A stretch of 64,000 nucleotides of DNA from JAQVEM01 sp964603595 (GCA_964603595.1 CAZRVN010000006.1:53860-117859); one strand, 5' to 3'; positions 1 to 9,649 are shown, counted from the first letter of the stretch. Notes: generated by a model not told the origin, from the sequence alone. Numbers and translations: made by a program.

Positions 1-352
1 AAACTATTTCCATTTTTTCAAAATCACGGCTCATTCTCAAACCGTAAAGAATCATGGCCAGGTCACTATCTTCTTCGGCAAGCATTTCAAAGGCCTTCCT
101 GGCCTCTCCACTGAATCCTTCTACTCTCAACATATAAGAAGGAGTAATTACCTTTGGCTTCTGCCAGGTTATTTTCCCTTCTCTTATTATTGTTTCAGTA
201 TCAGAACTCTTACCTTCAAACTCCAGGTACATTGGTACAGCCAGCATATAATAATGAATGGTTGTAGAATCAAACGATGACAGCATTTTATCGGGCTGTT
301 TTATAATCTCAGTTTTTTCTATTACCTTTTTAATTTTTTCTTCTAAATTCAT
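1..352 (-). CDS. Unknown protein, C-terminus cut by window edge
   Basis: An open frame begins at ATG 352-350 on the minus strand and runs without a stop to the window edge, giving 117 residues (MNLEEKIKKVIEKTE...). The visible part is soluble, charged and helical at the start, followed by a segment rich in aromatic residues and then a helical region (SGEARKAFEMLAEED). I do not recognise the family. The gene diverges from the NEW3/ABC operon that begins at 661, so the space between them must hold promoters for both directions. The length and codon usage look like the neighbouring real genes. Confidence 0.65.
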   Translation of the reverse strand, partial: MNLEEKIKKVIEKTEIIKQPDKMLSSFDSTTIHYYMLAVPMYLEFEGKSSDTETIIREGKITWQKPKVITPSYMLRVEGFSGEARKAFEMLAEEDSDLAMILYGLRMSRDFEKMEIV

Positions 353-483
353 ATTAAACCACTCCAAAAAACTGGACATATTGTAATGCCAGTCAAGATA
401 AATATCAACTATTATATAAATAGTATCATAGATAAAAGAAACTATTAAATTAAAAGTAATAAATTGGAAATAAAATCATAAAA

Positions 484-548
484 ATTGGTTATCATTACTC
501 ACCAATCATGTACTCATTCTTGACAACTAACATTAAAGTTATTAGAAT
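484..548 (+). promoter_or_regulatory. Sigma-70-type promoter with upstream inverted repeat
   Basis: TTGACA at 520-525 and TAGAAT at 543-548 are separated by exactly 17 bases, a near-consensus promoter about 110 bases upstream of the gene at 661. Just upstream, ATTGGT (484-489) and ACCAAT (501-506) form an inverted repeat that could be an operator. The rest of the 353-660 gap shows no gene. Confidence 0.6.
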
Positions 549-660
549 TTTCATTTAGTTTCAAAAAAGCTGTGTTAGACAGTTGCATCATTTTAAGAAT
601 TATTTAAATTCATTAAAACTTTAACCAAGCTTAAAAAATTTTAGCAAAGGAGTGTATTAA

Positions 661-1578
661 GTGAAAAACATAAAAAGAAAATTACCAGTATTTTTTATAA
701 TTTTAACTCTTACCTTATCAATTATTATAATACTACCAGCAGCTTTACTTGCTCAGGAAGAAGAAGCAGGAGAAGAAGAGGTTCCGGAACCCGAACCTGA
801 GGAATTAATATTTAAGACCACACTTCCCAAAATACAGGCAGAGGAAGATGAGACGTTTTATTTTGATTTTTCTGTAATTTATATAGCAGGAGATGAGCCA
901 TTTGGTTTAGACGAAGATACCATAACCAAGCCCTTTGATATAACAGTTGAATATCCAACAGGATGGATGGCGGCAGTATTAAGCGGAAATACAGAAGCAA
1001 AGACAATTAACCTGGAATCAAACAATACAGAAAGCTTAAATCTTGGAGCAGTTGCAGGAACATCTCAGAAACCAGGAGAATATAATTTTAAAGTCACCTT
1101 TAAATCAGCTGTTGATGGAGATCCCCTGGAACAATCCATAGAATTTACAGCAGTAATAACTGCAACCTATGAAATCAGTCTCAGCACAAAAACTGGAAAA
1201 TTAAGTACCGACATTACTTCTGGTAAAGACAATCATTATAAGCTTATCCTGACCAACAACAGCTCTACATCTGTTGAAAATATAAGTTTTACTTCAACCG
1301 AGCCCGAGGGCTGGCAGGTTGATTTTGATAAAAAAGAAATTGAGTCAATTGAAGCTGGTGAAGAAGAAGAAATTGATGTAACTATAAACCCTCCGGAAAA
1401 AACTATTGCAGGCGATTATATGCTTACTTTCACAGCTTCAAGCGAGAACAGTACCGACGATATAGAAATCAGGGTAACCGTTGAAACTCCCACTATCTGG
1501 GGTATTGTGGGCATAGGAATTATTGTAATAGTCATAGTTGGCGTTGCCATAATATTTACAAGACTGGGAAGAAGATAA
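661..1578 (+). CDS. Secreted NEW3-domain-like protein anchored by a C-terminal helix
   Basis: This 305-residue protein starts at GTG 661 behind AAAGGAGTG. Residues 1-31 are a signal peptide (lysine-rich start, long hydrophobic core, cleavage after LLA). An acidic linker (33-49) follows, then two beta-sandwich-like repeats with phrases such as KPGEYNFKVTF and IAGDYMLTFTA, typical of NEW3/CARDB-like Ig folds. Residues about 281-300 form a transmembrane helix followed by RLGRR, so the protein is probably displayed outside and anchored in the membrane. It lies three bases before an ABC ATPase and likely works with that transporter, as seen for NEW3-ABC gene trios in other bacteria. The substrate is unknown. 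Confidence 0.75.
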   Translation: MKNIKRKLPVFFIILTLTLSIIIILPAALLAQEEEAGEEEVPEPEPEELIFKTTLPKIQAEEDETFYFDFSVIYIAGDEPFGLDEDTITKPFDITVEYPTGWMAAVLSGNTEAKTINLESNNTESLNLGAVAGTSQKPGEYNFKVTFKSAVDGDPLEQSIEFTAVITATYEISLSTKTGKLSTDITSGKDNHYKLILTNNSSTSVENISFTSTEPEGWQVDFDKKEIESIEAGEEEEIDVTINPPEKTIAGDYMLTFTASSENSTDDIEIRVTVETPTIWGIVGIGIIVIVIVGVAIIFTRLGRR

Positions 1579-1581
1579 ATT

Positions 1582-2523
1582 ATGAATGATAACGATAATT
1601 TAATAATTTCCCAAAATTTATCAAAAAAATATGATAGTCAGCTGGTAGTTGATGATTTAAACATCAGCATAAAAAATGGTGAAATATTCGGCCTCCTGGG
1701 ACCCAATGGTGCCGGAAAGTCTACTATTATTCTTATGACACTGGGGCTTACGGAACCAACATCGGGCAGTGTCAGCGTTGGCGGCTTTAATTCAACTAGG
1801 GAGCCACTTAAAGTAAAGAGAATTAGCGGTTATCTACCAGAAAAAGTTGGTTTTTATGAAGATATGAGCGCAAAGGAAAATCTCTCCTACACTGCAGAAT
1901 TAAACAATATTCCCTACAGGGAAATACCTGCTAAAATTGATGAGGTGCTGGAAATAGTTAGTCTATCAAAAAATAAAAAACAGCTGGTCAGGACATTTTC
2001 AAAAGGTATGAAACAAAGACTGGGGATTGCCGATGTTCTTATCAAGGACCCCAGGCTTATCATCTTTGATGAACTAACAGAAGGCCTGGATGTTAAAGTA
2101 GCAAATCAGATTCTTCAGACCATACTGGACCTTAACAGCAGGAAGAACATTACATTTTTGCTGTCATCACATCAGCTAAACCTAGTACAGAAGGTTTGCT
2201 CCCGGGTAGGCATATTATCCGGAGGAAAATTAATTAATCAGGGGACTGTAGAAAGCCTGGGAAGAGATTTATTTGGCGGAGGGAAATACAGGATAGAACT
2301 TGAACTTGAGAAAATAACAGAAAAATTAACCGGAAAGTTAAAGAAGCTGGATAAAGTTGTAAGCGTAAATCAAACCGATAACAAGTTTACGATTGTATGC
2401 GATAAAGACATAAGACAGGATATATCACGGCTTATTTCAAATGAAGGCATACTTTTAACCAGAATGGATATGAAACAGGACGCTCTGGAAGAAATTTATC
2501 TAAAATATTTTAAAGAGGAGTGA
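1582..2523 (+). CDS. ABC transporter ATP-binding protein
   Basis: This 313-residue ATPase has Walker A GPNGAGKS at 40-47, signature FSKGMKQRLG at 139-148 and Walker B LIIFDE at 159-164, followed by the D-loop GLD and the H-loop SSHQ. A C-terminal extension of about 90 residues resembles that of ABC-2/NatA-type ATPases. It is the second gene of a three-gene operon: three bases separate it from the NEW3 protein and its TGA lies one base before the permease ATG. It should energise the permease at 2525. Direction and substrate are not evident; most relatives are exporters. Confidence 0.92.
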   Translation: MNDNDNLIISQNLSKKYDSQLVVDDLNISIKNGEIFGLLGPNGAGKSTIILMTLGLTEPTSGSVSVGGFNSTREPLKVKRISGYLPEKVGFYEDMSAKENLSYTAELNNIPYREIPAKIDEVLEIVSLSKNKKQLVRTFSKGMKQRLGIADVLIKDPRLIIFDELTEGLDVKVANQILQTILDLNSRKNITFLLSSHQLNLVQKVCSRVGILSGGKLINQGTVESLGRDLFGGGKYRIELELEKITEKLTGKLKKLDKVVSVNQTDNKFTIVCDKDIRQDISRLISNEGILLTRMDMKQDALEEIYLKYFKEE

Positions 2524-2524
2524 A

Positions 2525-3487
2525 ATGAGAAGCATTTTAACCATATATAGGAAAGAGCTTTGTGACCACTTTAGCAGTAACAAATTTTTAATCCTACTTT
2601 CATTAATTTATATTGCAGGTCTGTCATCAACTTATGTAGCTCTTACCAATATAAGGGAAGCCGCAAGTTCACTTGATGAACATGTATTTCTTTATTTATT
2701 TACCACAGGAGGAGATATTCTTCCATCCTTTATAACCTTTATAAGTTTTTTTATTCCAATAATAGGTATAATATTTGGCTTTGACGCCATTAATAGTGAA
2801 AAAAACAGTGGTAACTTAAGCAGAATCCTTTCCCAGCCAATCTATAGAGACAGTCTTATAAATGGTAAATTTTTAGCTGGTATTACCACTTTAAGTATTA
2901 TTATTGCAAGCATCGTATTTATTATCTCTGGTGTAGGTCTACTATCAATTGGAGTAGCACCCACCACTGAAGAAATATTAAGAATATTCTTTTTTATATT
3001 TATTTGTGTTTTTTATGGCGGATTCTGGATGGGACTCTCTATACTATTTTCAGTTATAATGGAAAAAACAGCTGCATCAATACTTACTGCCATTGCAGTA
3101 TGGATATTTCTTATGTTCTTTCTTCCTATAATAGCCGATGCTGTAGCCAATTCAATGGCCCCGCTGGCAGATGATTCTTCTTTAGCTGAAATAGCAAGAA
3201 ATTACAGCATTATTAACTCAATTTCAAGAATCTCGCCTGCTACCCTGTTCACCGAATCTATAATGGTTCTGCTCGTGCCCATAGGAGGGAACTTACTTAT
3301 AAATAATGTTGGTTACCTGCAGTCTTATAGTATGCTGGAATCAGGCGAGATGCAACTTAATCCTCTCTCCCTGGGACAGAGTCTAATACAGGTATGGCCG
3401 CAGCTGGTAGTTATTGTAGCACTGGCTATTATATGCTTTGCGGTATCATATATTATATTTATGAGACAGGAAATAAGGTCAACCTAA
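2525..3487 (+). CDS. ABC-2 type transporter permease
   Basis: This 320-residue membrane protein has about six hydrophobic segments and the ABC-2 layout: a first helix near residue 20, a long extracytoplasmic stretch, the motif FGFDAINSEKNSGNLSRILS that contacts the ATPase, and a late external loop before the last helix. It starts one base after the ATPase stop, so translation is coupled. The 3' end overlaps the convergent DUF211 gene by four bases. It forms the membrane channel of the NEW3/ABC system. Confidence 0.88.
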   Translation: MRSILTIYRKELCDHFSSNKFLILLSLIYIAGLSSTYVALTNIREAASSLDEHVFLYLFTTGGDILPSFITFISFFIPIIGIIFGFDAINSEKNSGNLSRILSQPIYRDSLINGKFLAGITTLSIIIASIVFIISGVGLLSIGVAPTTEEILRIFFFIFICVFYGGFWMGLSILFSVIMEKTAASILTAIAVWIFLMFFLPIIADAVANSMAPLADDSSLAEIARNYSIINSISRISPATLFTESIMVLLVPIGGNLLINNVGYLQSYSMLESGEMQLNPLSLGQSLIQVWPQLVVIVALAIICFAVSYIIFMRQEIRST

Positions 3488-3771
3488 TCCTGATGAGTGG
3501 TAACTTCTTCAATAAGGCTTGTTCCTACTGATATCTTATCCAGACTATGGATAGAGGCACCATTCTCCTTTATAATCTGCTCCACTTTATCATAGTCTAT
3601 CGAATCGCCTTCACAGGTTATTTTAACATTCTCCACTTTCTGGTCCATTTCAATTAATGATATATCAACTCCATATACCCCTGGAAGGTCCGCCAGTTTG
3701 CTTGAAAGTTCTACCATGCCAGGCGAATGTGGTTTAAGTACATCTAATACTACTCTTCTTATATTTGCCAA
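3484..3771 (-). CDS. DUF211 family protein
   Basis: The 95-residue protein begins at TTG with AAAAGGAG nine bases upstream. Its start (ANIRRVVLDVLKPHSPGMVEL), the GVYGVDISLIEMDQ segment and the C-terminal GASIHSLDKI match the DUF211 family (COG1888) across the whole length. DUF211 folds as a ferredoxin-like dimer and is mainly known from archaea; its function is unknown. It is the last gene of the ileS-lspA-rluD run and its stop overlaps the convergent ABC permease stop by four bases. The archaeal distribution of the family makes transfer plausible. Confidence 0.82.
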   Translation of the reverse strand: MANIRRVVLDVLKPHSPGMVELSSKLADLPGVYGVDISLIEMDQKVENVKITCEGDSIDYDKVEQIIKENGASIHSLDKISVGTSLIEEVTTHQD

Positions 3772-3826
3772 TTTTTTTATCTCCTTTTCTTAAAAAATAA
3801 ATTAAAATATAAAAGTTCAAAATAAC

Positions 3827-4795
3827 TTATTTTTTGTTCATCTTGAATCTCCTCCTTAAAATTTTAAGGCAATCAAGTAAATCATCTGGCAATTTATCTT
3901 TAATTATTATTTTTTTTCCTGTAACAGGGTGATCAAACTCTAGCATTTTTGCATGTAGAAACTGCCTTTTCAGACCCAGCTCCTTAGCTAACTTTTTTGA
4001 GTTTCTGTTTCCGTACAGAGAATCACCTATTACGGGATGCTCGATATAACTAAGATGTACCCTGATTTGATGTGTTCTCCCAGTCTTCGGGCTTACATCC
4101 AGCAAAGCTGAAGATTCAAACTCCTCCCTTACTTCAAACCTGGTTACTGAATCTCTTCCCCTGTCAATTGATATATTCATTTTCTTTCTATCAAGTCTTG
4201 AGCGTCCTATAGGGAGAATTACCTCTCCCTTTTTCTCAAAAAATTTACCCCACACCAGTGCTGCATAAGTCTTTTTTATTTCCCTTTTCTTAAACTTATC
4301 CGATAACAACCTGTGAGTATTATTATCCTTTGCTACTATTAGAAGACCTGAAGTATCCTTGTCCAGTCTATGGACAATTCCTGACCTTTCTACACCCGAC
4401 ATGTTTGATAATTTATCATAATGATATAGTAATGCATTGACTAGCGTATCCTTATTAAAAACCCTGACCGGATGGGTTAGCATTCCTGCTTCTTTTGACA
4501 CAGCCAGAAGATACCCGTCTTCATATAATATCTTTAGGTCTATTTTTTGCGGCTCTATTGAAGTATTAAGCTTTCTTTCTCCGGGGTATTCTACAGTTAT
4601 TAAATCCTTTTCAGAAACATTATAATGCTTGTTTACGCTTTCGCTATTTACTCTCGCCTTTCCTCTGCTTATTATACCCTGAATGTAGCTTCTTGATACA
4701 TCCTTTATCCTGGCAGCCAAGAATTTATCTATCCTCTGACCTGAGCTGCCGTCATCTACCACGAACCTTAAAACAATTTCTGATTTTTTACTCAA
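3827..4795 (-). CDS. rluD: RluA/RluD-family 23S rRNA pseudouridine synthase
   Basis: This 322-residue enzyme has an N-terminal S4 RNA-binding domain (about 17-75, RIDKFLAARI...SRSYIQGII) and a catalytic domain with GIVHRLDKDTSGLL at 139-151; Asp145 is the expected catalytic residue. RTHQIRVHL is the second family signature. It isomerises uridines in large-subunit rRNA helix loops. It sits eight bases after lspA, a pairing common in Firmicutes and many other bacteria. The exact target site (RluD versus RluC-like) cannot be decided from the sequence. Confidence 0.9.
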   Translation of the reverse strand: MSKKSEIVLRFVVDDGSSGQRIDKFLAARIKDVSRSYIQGIISRGKARVNSESVNKHYNVSEKDLITVEYPGERKLNTSIEPQKIDLKILYEDGYLLAVSKEAGMLTHPVRVFNKDTLVNALLYHYDKLSNMSGVERSGIVHRLDKDTSGLLIVAKDNNTHRLLSDKFKKREIKKTYAALVWGKFFEKKGEVILPIGRSRLDRKKMNISIDRGRDSVTRFEVREEFESSALLDVSPKTGRTHQIRVHLSYIEHPVIGDSLYGNRNSKKLAKELGLKRQFLHAKMLEFDHPVTGKKIIIKDKLPDDLLDCLKILRRRFKMNKK

Positions 4796-4803
4796 TTCCT
4801 CTA

Positions 4804-5313
4804 TTAAGCTTTTTTCTTTTTTAAATACTCCTTAAGTATTATTATTATAGTAAGGCAAAATCCTATATTTATAAAGAGGTCAGCTACATTAAAGACTGCC
4901 CCAAAAAAAGAAAAATTTAAAAAGTCTGTAACCTCTCCTGCAAAATATCTATCAACAAGATTTCCCAGTGCTCCGCCGAGGATAAAACCCAGTGATATAT
5001 TATAAAAAGCAGAGTTTACACTAAGTATGGCCTTTAAAAAAATTATTAAGAAAATAGCAATAATAGATATTACGGTTAAAATTTTAGTATACCCCTGTAA
5101 CATCCCAAAAGCTGCACCTGTGTTGTTAATAGGAGTTATATAAAAAAAACCTTTTATTATCTCTACAGATTTGTTCAGAGGAATTTTTTGAATCACAATA
5201 TATTTTGTTACCTGGTCAGCAACAAGTATAATAATTGCACTTATTATAAAATACAAATTCATGAAAATGTTTCTATTTACCCTTTTATCCACTTTAAACA
5301 ATGCTCCCCACAA
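4804..5313 (-). CDS. lspA: Lipoprotein signal peptidase (signal peptidase II)
   Basis: LspA cleaves the signal peptide of prolipoproteins in the membrane. The protein has four hydrophobic segments, the NNTGAAFG motif (63-70) and the two catalytic aspartates in GNLVDR (D121) and FNVADLFIN (D145). The longest frame starts at TTG 5313 inside ileS, but a GTG at 5292, one base after the ileS stop and eleven bases after GGGGAG, or an ATG at 5262, is more likely. Its substrates are represented here by the lipoproteins at 16610 and 43361. Confidence 0.92.
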   Translation of the reverse strand: MWGALFKVDKRVNRNIFMNLYFIISAIIILVADQVTKYIVIQKIPLNKSVEIIKGFFYITPINNTGAAFGMLQGYTKILTVISIIAIFLIIFLKAILSVNSAFYNISLGFILGGALGNLVDRYFAGEVTDFLNFSFFGAVFNVADLFINIGFCLTIIIILKEYLKKKKA

Positions 5314-8300
5314 CTCTTATGCCAATCTTCATTCTCTTATCGTTTACCCTGACCTCTTTTACAAACATATCATCTTTAAAATCAGGACCAAGTGACTTGC
5401 TAAGAGTCTCTTTCATTATATAATTTTTAAACTTTTTTAAAATATTGTCTTTTATTCCCGGCTCAATAGCAAGGTCAATAGTGTTCTCTATCTTAAAGCC
5501 TGCTTTCTTTCGCAAATTCTGTATCTGGTGAACTAGCTCTCTGCAAAATCCTTCTTCCAGCAGATTTTCCGGTATAACAGTTGAAATACCTGCAGTCATC
5601 TCCCCGTCACTTTCTATTCCAAGGCCTTCTTTGTTTCTGGTCTCAACAATTATATCCTCAGGTAATAACTCAATATGTTTTCCATTTATAGCTAAACTCA
5701 CCTTTTTATTATTCTTAACCTTAAGCGCTGTACGGACAGGATCTCCCGATAGTAAATTCTCTTTTATCAGAGGGACCATACTGCCATATTTTTTACCCAA
5801 CATTAGAAGATTGGGTTTTATATCATATGAAACCAGCTCATTAATATCCCTGGCAAATTCTATTTCCTTAATATTAAGCTCACTGGTTATAATGTCTTTG
5901 AGATGGTTTATAGCTTCTTTCTTCCTGCCATCTTTATCAAAATATATGATTACCTTTTCAACCGGCTGCCTGATTTTTATACTGGTCTTATTTCTTATTG
6001 CCCTGCCGAGATTAACAACTCTGCGGGCTATATCCATCTTAAAACTCAAATCCTCGTCTATAAGGTTTTCATCCGCAACAGGATAATCTTCCAGATGAAC
6101 ACTTTCCTCACCCTTCCCCAGACTACCGGTCAGATTCTTGTATATTTCTTCGCTAAGATAAGGTATAAAAGGCGCACATAATCTGGTAACATCTACCAGG
6201 CACTCATAGAGAGTTTTATATGCACTTATTTTATCCTTGTCTTCTTCACTCTTCCAGAATCTTCTCCTGCTTCTTCTTACATACCAATTAGATAGAAGGT
6301 CAACAAAATTCTGTATCGTCCTGCCACTCTCAGTAACATTAAAATCATCCATAAGCCCGTTTACCTTCCTTATTGTACGGTTAAGCTCAGATAATATCCA
6401 GCGGTCAATTTCAAACCTTTCTTTTACCTCAAGGTCATAGTCGCAAGGATTAAAATTATCTATATTGGCATATATCACAAAAAAAGTATAAGTATTCCAC
6501 AGGGTAAGTATAAATTTCCTAACCACCTCATCAACAGCCTTCATAGAGAAATTTTTGGGCAGCCAGGGAGAAACACCTGTAAAGAAATACCATCTTAAAG
6601 CATCTGCTCCCTGCTTGTTCAGAATATCCCAGGGATTTATGACATTACCTTTGGACTTAGACATCTTATGACCCTTTTCATCGTTTATAAGACCGAGACA
6701 CAGGACATTTTTAAAACAGGATTTTTTAAATAGCAGTGTTGAAATAGCAAGTAGTGTATAGAACCATCCCCTTGTCTGGTCAATTGCTTCACAAATAAAA
6801 TCTGCAGGAAAATTATTCTTAAATAATTCTTTATTTTCAAAAGGGTAATGGTATTGAGCATAGGGCATTGAACCGGAATCAAACCATACGTCTATTACTT
6901 CAGGTACTCTTCTCATTTCTTTACCACACTCGGGACATTTTATCACAATATTATCAACATATGGCCTGTGAAGATCCAGTTTTCCAGGCAAATTTACTGC
7001 TTTTTCTTTAAGTTCCTCAATGCTTCCTATACATATTTTATGACCATTTTCATCCATCCATACCGGAAGCGGCGTGCCCCAGTACCTTTCCCTGGTAAGT
7101 GCCCAATCAATATTACCTTCAAGCCAATTCCCGAACCTGCCATACTTTATATGTCCGGGGTACCAGCTAACCTCCTCATTAGATTTTAGAAGGTCTTCTT
7201 TTACTTCAGAAGTTTTTATATACCAGCTTTTTTTAGCATAGTATACCAGTCTACTATTGCATCTCCAGCAATAAGGATAAGAGTGCCTGATTTTTCTAAC
7301 ACCAAAAAGTAAATTTCTCTCCTCAAGCTCTTTTATTATTTGCGGATTTGATTCCTCTATATCCAATCCGGCAAATCTTTTAACTTCCTTTTTGAACCTG
7401 CCTTCTTCATCCACCATCTGCACAACCGGTAGATTATTTTCCTTTCCCGCATTCATATCATCTTCGCCAAAAGCAGGAGCGATATGAACAATTCCTGTAC
7501 CTTCTTCAACAGATACAAAATCACCTCCTATTATTTTAAAAGCATTGTTATTACCTCCTGCATAATCATAAATAGGGCTGTAGTCCGAGGAGATAATTTC
7601 ACTGCCCTTAAAAGTCCTGCAAATATTATATTCTGCGTTTTCACCAAGAACTTCTTTAATCATATTTTTTGCCATTATCAATCTTTCGCCTTTATAATCC
7701 AATTCCGCATAATCAGAATCCCTGTTTACTGCCGCAGCCACATTAGATACAAGAGTCCATGGAGTTGTTGTCCAGACAAGAAAATAGGTATTTTCTTTCT
7801 CACCATGTGGAAATTTTACCATAATGGAGTAATCTTCTACTTCCTTATAACCCAGTGCTACCTCGTGGGATGAAAGAGCTGTCCCGCAACGCGGACAATA
7901 AGGAACAATCTTGTAGTCCTGATATAATAAGTTTTTATCCCATATATTTTTTAATATCCACCATACAGTTTCTATATAATCATTCTTAAATGTCATGTAA
8001 GCATTATCCATATCCAGCCAGAAACCAATACGCTTGGTAAGTTTTTGCCACTCCCCCTCGTATCTCATAACACTCTGCCTGCACAGCATATTGAATTTTT
8101 CTATGCCAATTTCTTCTATTTCTTTTTTTGAATTAATATTTAGCTCTTTCTCAACTTCAAGCTCTACAGGAAGACCGTGCGTATCCCATCCAGCTTTCCT
8201 CGGTACATTATAGCCTTTCATAGTTTTATATCTTGGAAAAATATCCTTATAAACACGTGAAAGGACATGATGAACACCCGGTGCACCATTGGCAGTAGGA

Positions 8301-8488
8301 GGACCCTCATAAAAAACGAACCTTTCTTTACTTCTGTTTTTTTCAAGGGTTTTTTTAAAAATATTATTTTTCTCCCAGAATTTTAGTATTTTTTCTTCCA
8401 GTTTCACTAAATCCACATTGCTATCAACTTTTTTAAACATAACCTTAATACCCTTACAATATCCTAATTTAATAAATTCCGACTCCAA
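5294..8488 (-). CDS. ileS: Isoleucyl-tRNA synthetase, long (type 2) form
   Basis: This class I synthetase charges tRNA-Ile. The ATP-binding HIGH-type motif is PTANGAPGVHH (residues 64-74 of the long frame) and the second is KMSKS in GHKMSKSKGN. GWDTHGLPVE and two CxxC zinc pairs (CPRCG, CPECG) are present. The ~1050-residue length and motif context match the eukaryote-like type 2 enzymes, often insensitive to mupirocin, rather than the shorter E. coli type. The longest frame starts at TTG 8488 without a ribosome site; ATG 8440, preceded by TAAGGG, is more likely (1048 residues). Only 78 bases or fewer separate it from the upstream gene, so there is no T-box leader. Confidence 0.95.
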   Translation of the reverse strand: MESEFIKLGYCKGIKVMFKKVDSNVDLVKLEEKILKFWEKNNIFKKTLEKNRSKERFVFYEGPPTANGAPGVHHVLSRVYKDIFPRYKTMKGYNVPRKAGWDTHGLPVELEVEKELNINSKKEIEEIGIEKFNMLCRQSVMRYEGEWQKLTKRIGFWLDMDNAYMTFKNDYIETVWWILKNIWDKNLLYQDYKIVPYCPRCGTALSSHEVALGYKEVEDYSIMVKFPHGEKENTYFLVWTTTPWTLVSNVAAAVNRDSDYAELDYKGERLIMAKNMIKEVLGENAEYNICRTFKGSEIISSDYSPIYDYAGGNNNAFKIIGGDFVSVEEGTGIVHIAPAFGEDDMNAGKENNLPVVQMVDEEGRFKKEVKRFAGLDIEESNPQIIKELEERNLLFGVRKIRHSYPYCWRCNSRLVYYAKKSWYIKTSEVKEDLLKSNEEVSWYPGHIKYGRFGNWLEGNIDWALTRERYWGTPLPVWMDENGHKICIGSIEELKEKAVNLPGKLDLHRPYVDNIVIKCPECGKEMRRVPEVIDVWFDSGSMPYAQYHYPFENKELFKNNFPADFICEAIDQTRGWFYTLLAISTLLFKKSCFKNVLCLGLINDEKGHKMSKSKGNVINPWDILNKQGADALRWYFFTGVSPWLPKNFSMKAVDEVVRKFILTLWNTYTFFVIYANIDNFNPCDYDLEVKERFEIDRWILSELNRTIRKVNGLMDDFNVTESGRTIQNFVDLLSNWYVRRSRRRFWKSEEDKDKISAYKTLYECLVDVTRLCAPFIPYLSEEIYKNLTGSLGKGEESVHLEDYPVADENLIDEDLSFKMDIARRVVNLGRAIRNKTSIKIRQPVEKVIIYFDKDGRKKEAINHLKDIITSELNIKEIEFARDINELVSYDIKPNLLMLGKKYGSMVPLIKENLLSGDPVRTALKVKNNKKVSLAINGKHIELLPEDIIVETRNKEGLGIESDGEMTAGISTVIPENLLEEGFCRELVHQIQNLRKKAGFKIENTIDLAIEPGIKDNILKKFKNYIMKETLSKSLGPDFKDDMFVKEVRVNDKRMKIGIRVVGSIV

Positions 8489-8517
8489 AACTGTTTAATA
8501 GATTTTATATAATTAGA

Positions 8518-9345
8518 TTAATTTTGTGAAGTAGAAATATCGCTGTCCCCGATAAGTTCCTGAAGGATTTTTGCAGACCTCACTGCCTGTGCCTTATAGT
8601 GGTTATTAAAATAGACTAAAGTTCTCTTTGCATTCGCTGCTACTTTTTTTATCCTTGGCACCCATTCTGTTAATTCTTCCCTGTTATAGAGATAGTCATA
8701 TCTCTGGTAAGAAAATTTTGGTTTCCACCAGTTGAGATTATTTCTGCCATGAAACCTTATATAACCCCTATCACTGGTAATAATACTTGTAGGAGGCAGC
8801 AAACCTTTAAGGTCGGGTTCATCAACATTACAGAACCCCATATTTAGTTCTTTTAAACAATCTATAGTTTCATCCCTTAACCAGCTGTTATTCCTAAATT
8901 CTGCACAAAGTTCCAGATCCTGGAAATTTTTCCTTACCCTTTTCAGGTAGTCGCAATTCTTTATGCTAAACTTAAAAGACCATGGAAACTGAAGAAGTAC
9001 AGTGCCAAGCTTTTTGTTTTCAACTAATGGCTGCAGTGATGAAATAAATTGCTTTACATCTTCAGCCTTAAAATCTCTTGAATGGGTAACTCCACTATGT
9101 GCCTTTACTGAAAAAATAAAATCCTTACCCGCTTTTTCAGCCATTCTTTTAAATATCTGCGGGTATGGCAGGGTATAATAAGTAAAATTAATTTCAACTG
9201 TATCAAAAACCTTGCTGTAGTATTTTAACTGGTCTTTCTTATCAAGTTCCGCCGGATAGAAATTATTGTTCCAATCATCATAACTATACCCTGAAGTTCC
9301 AATAAAAATATCTCTCATTAATTTATAAAAATTGAGAAATCTCAC
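8518..9345 (-). CDS. DUF72 (YecE-like) TIM-barrel protein
   Basis: The protein shows the DUF72 signature at its start (IFIGTSGYSYDDWNNNFYP), FDTVEINFTYYTLP, FSVKAHSGVTH and the C-terminal YFNNHYKAQAVRSA. The fold is a TIM barrel; the function of the family is unknown. The longest frame overlaps trxA by 23 bases, but ATG 9318, five bases after the trxA stop, places the conserved GTSGYS near the N-terminus as usual, giving 266 residues. It lies between trxA and ileS on the same strand. Confidence 0.85.
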   Translation of the reverse strand: MRFLNFYKLMRDIFIGTSGYSYDDWNNNFYPAELDKKDQLKYYSKVFDTVEINFTYYTLPYPQIFKRMAEKAGKDFIFSVKAHSGVTHSRDFKAEDVKQFISSLQPLVENKKLGTVLLQFPWSFKFSIKNCDYLKRVRKNFQDLELCAEFRNNSWLRDETIDCLKELNMGFCNVDEPDLKGLLPPTSIITSDRGYIRFHGRNNLNWWKPKFSYQRYDYLYNREELTEWVPRIKKVAANAKRTLVYFNNHYKAQAVRSAKILQELIGDSDISTSQN

Positions 9346-9649
9346 TTAATATTCTATCTTTAGGCATAGCACCTATAAGAACTTTGGCTATATCTCCGTT
9401 TTTAAACAGCAGTAAGGTGGGAATACTGCTGATACCGTATTTCATAGCTATATCCCTGTTTTCATCTACATTAAGCCTTCCGATTTTTAGCTCATCGCCT
9501 TTTTCTTTTACCAGTTTCTCAATCTCGGGCTCTATTAATCTGCAGGGACCACACCATACAGCCCAGAAGTCTACCAGAACTGGTTTTTCTGAATTAATCA
9601 CTTCGCTGTCAAAATTTGAATCTGTAAATTGATTAACAACTGCAGACAT
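9323..9649 (-). CDS. trxA: Thioredoxin
   Basis: This is a 108-residue single-domain thioredoxin with the redox motif WCGPC (C33, C36), the preceding VDFWA, and the conserved cis-proline segment GISSIPTLLLF. It reduces protein disulfides in the cytoplasm. The length is standard. It is followed within a few bases by the DUF72 gene; no thioredoxin reductase is visible in the window. Confidence 0.95.
   Translation of the reverse strand: MSAVVNQFTDSNFDSEVINSEKPVLVDFWAVWCGPCRLIEPEIEKLVKEKGDELKIGRLNVDENRDIAMKYGISSIPTLLLFKNGDIAKVLIGAMPKDRILSEISQFL

Noticed and set aside
8441..8517. T-box leader for ileS
   Set aside because: At most 78 bases separate ileS from the upstream gene and no T-box sequence is present.
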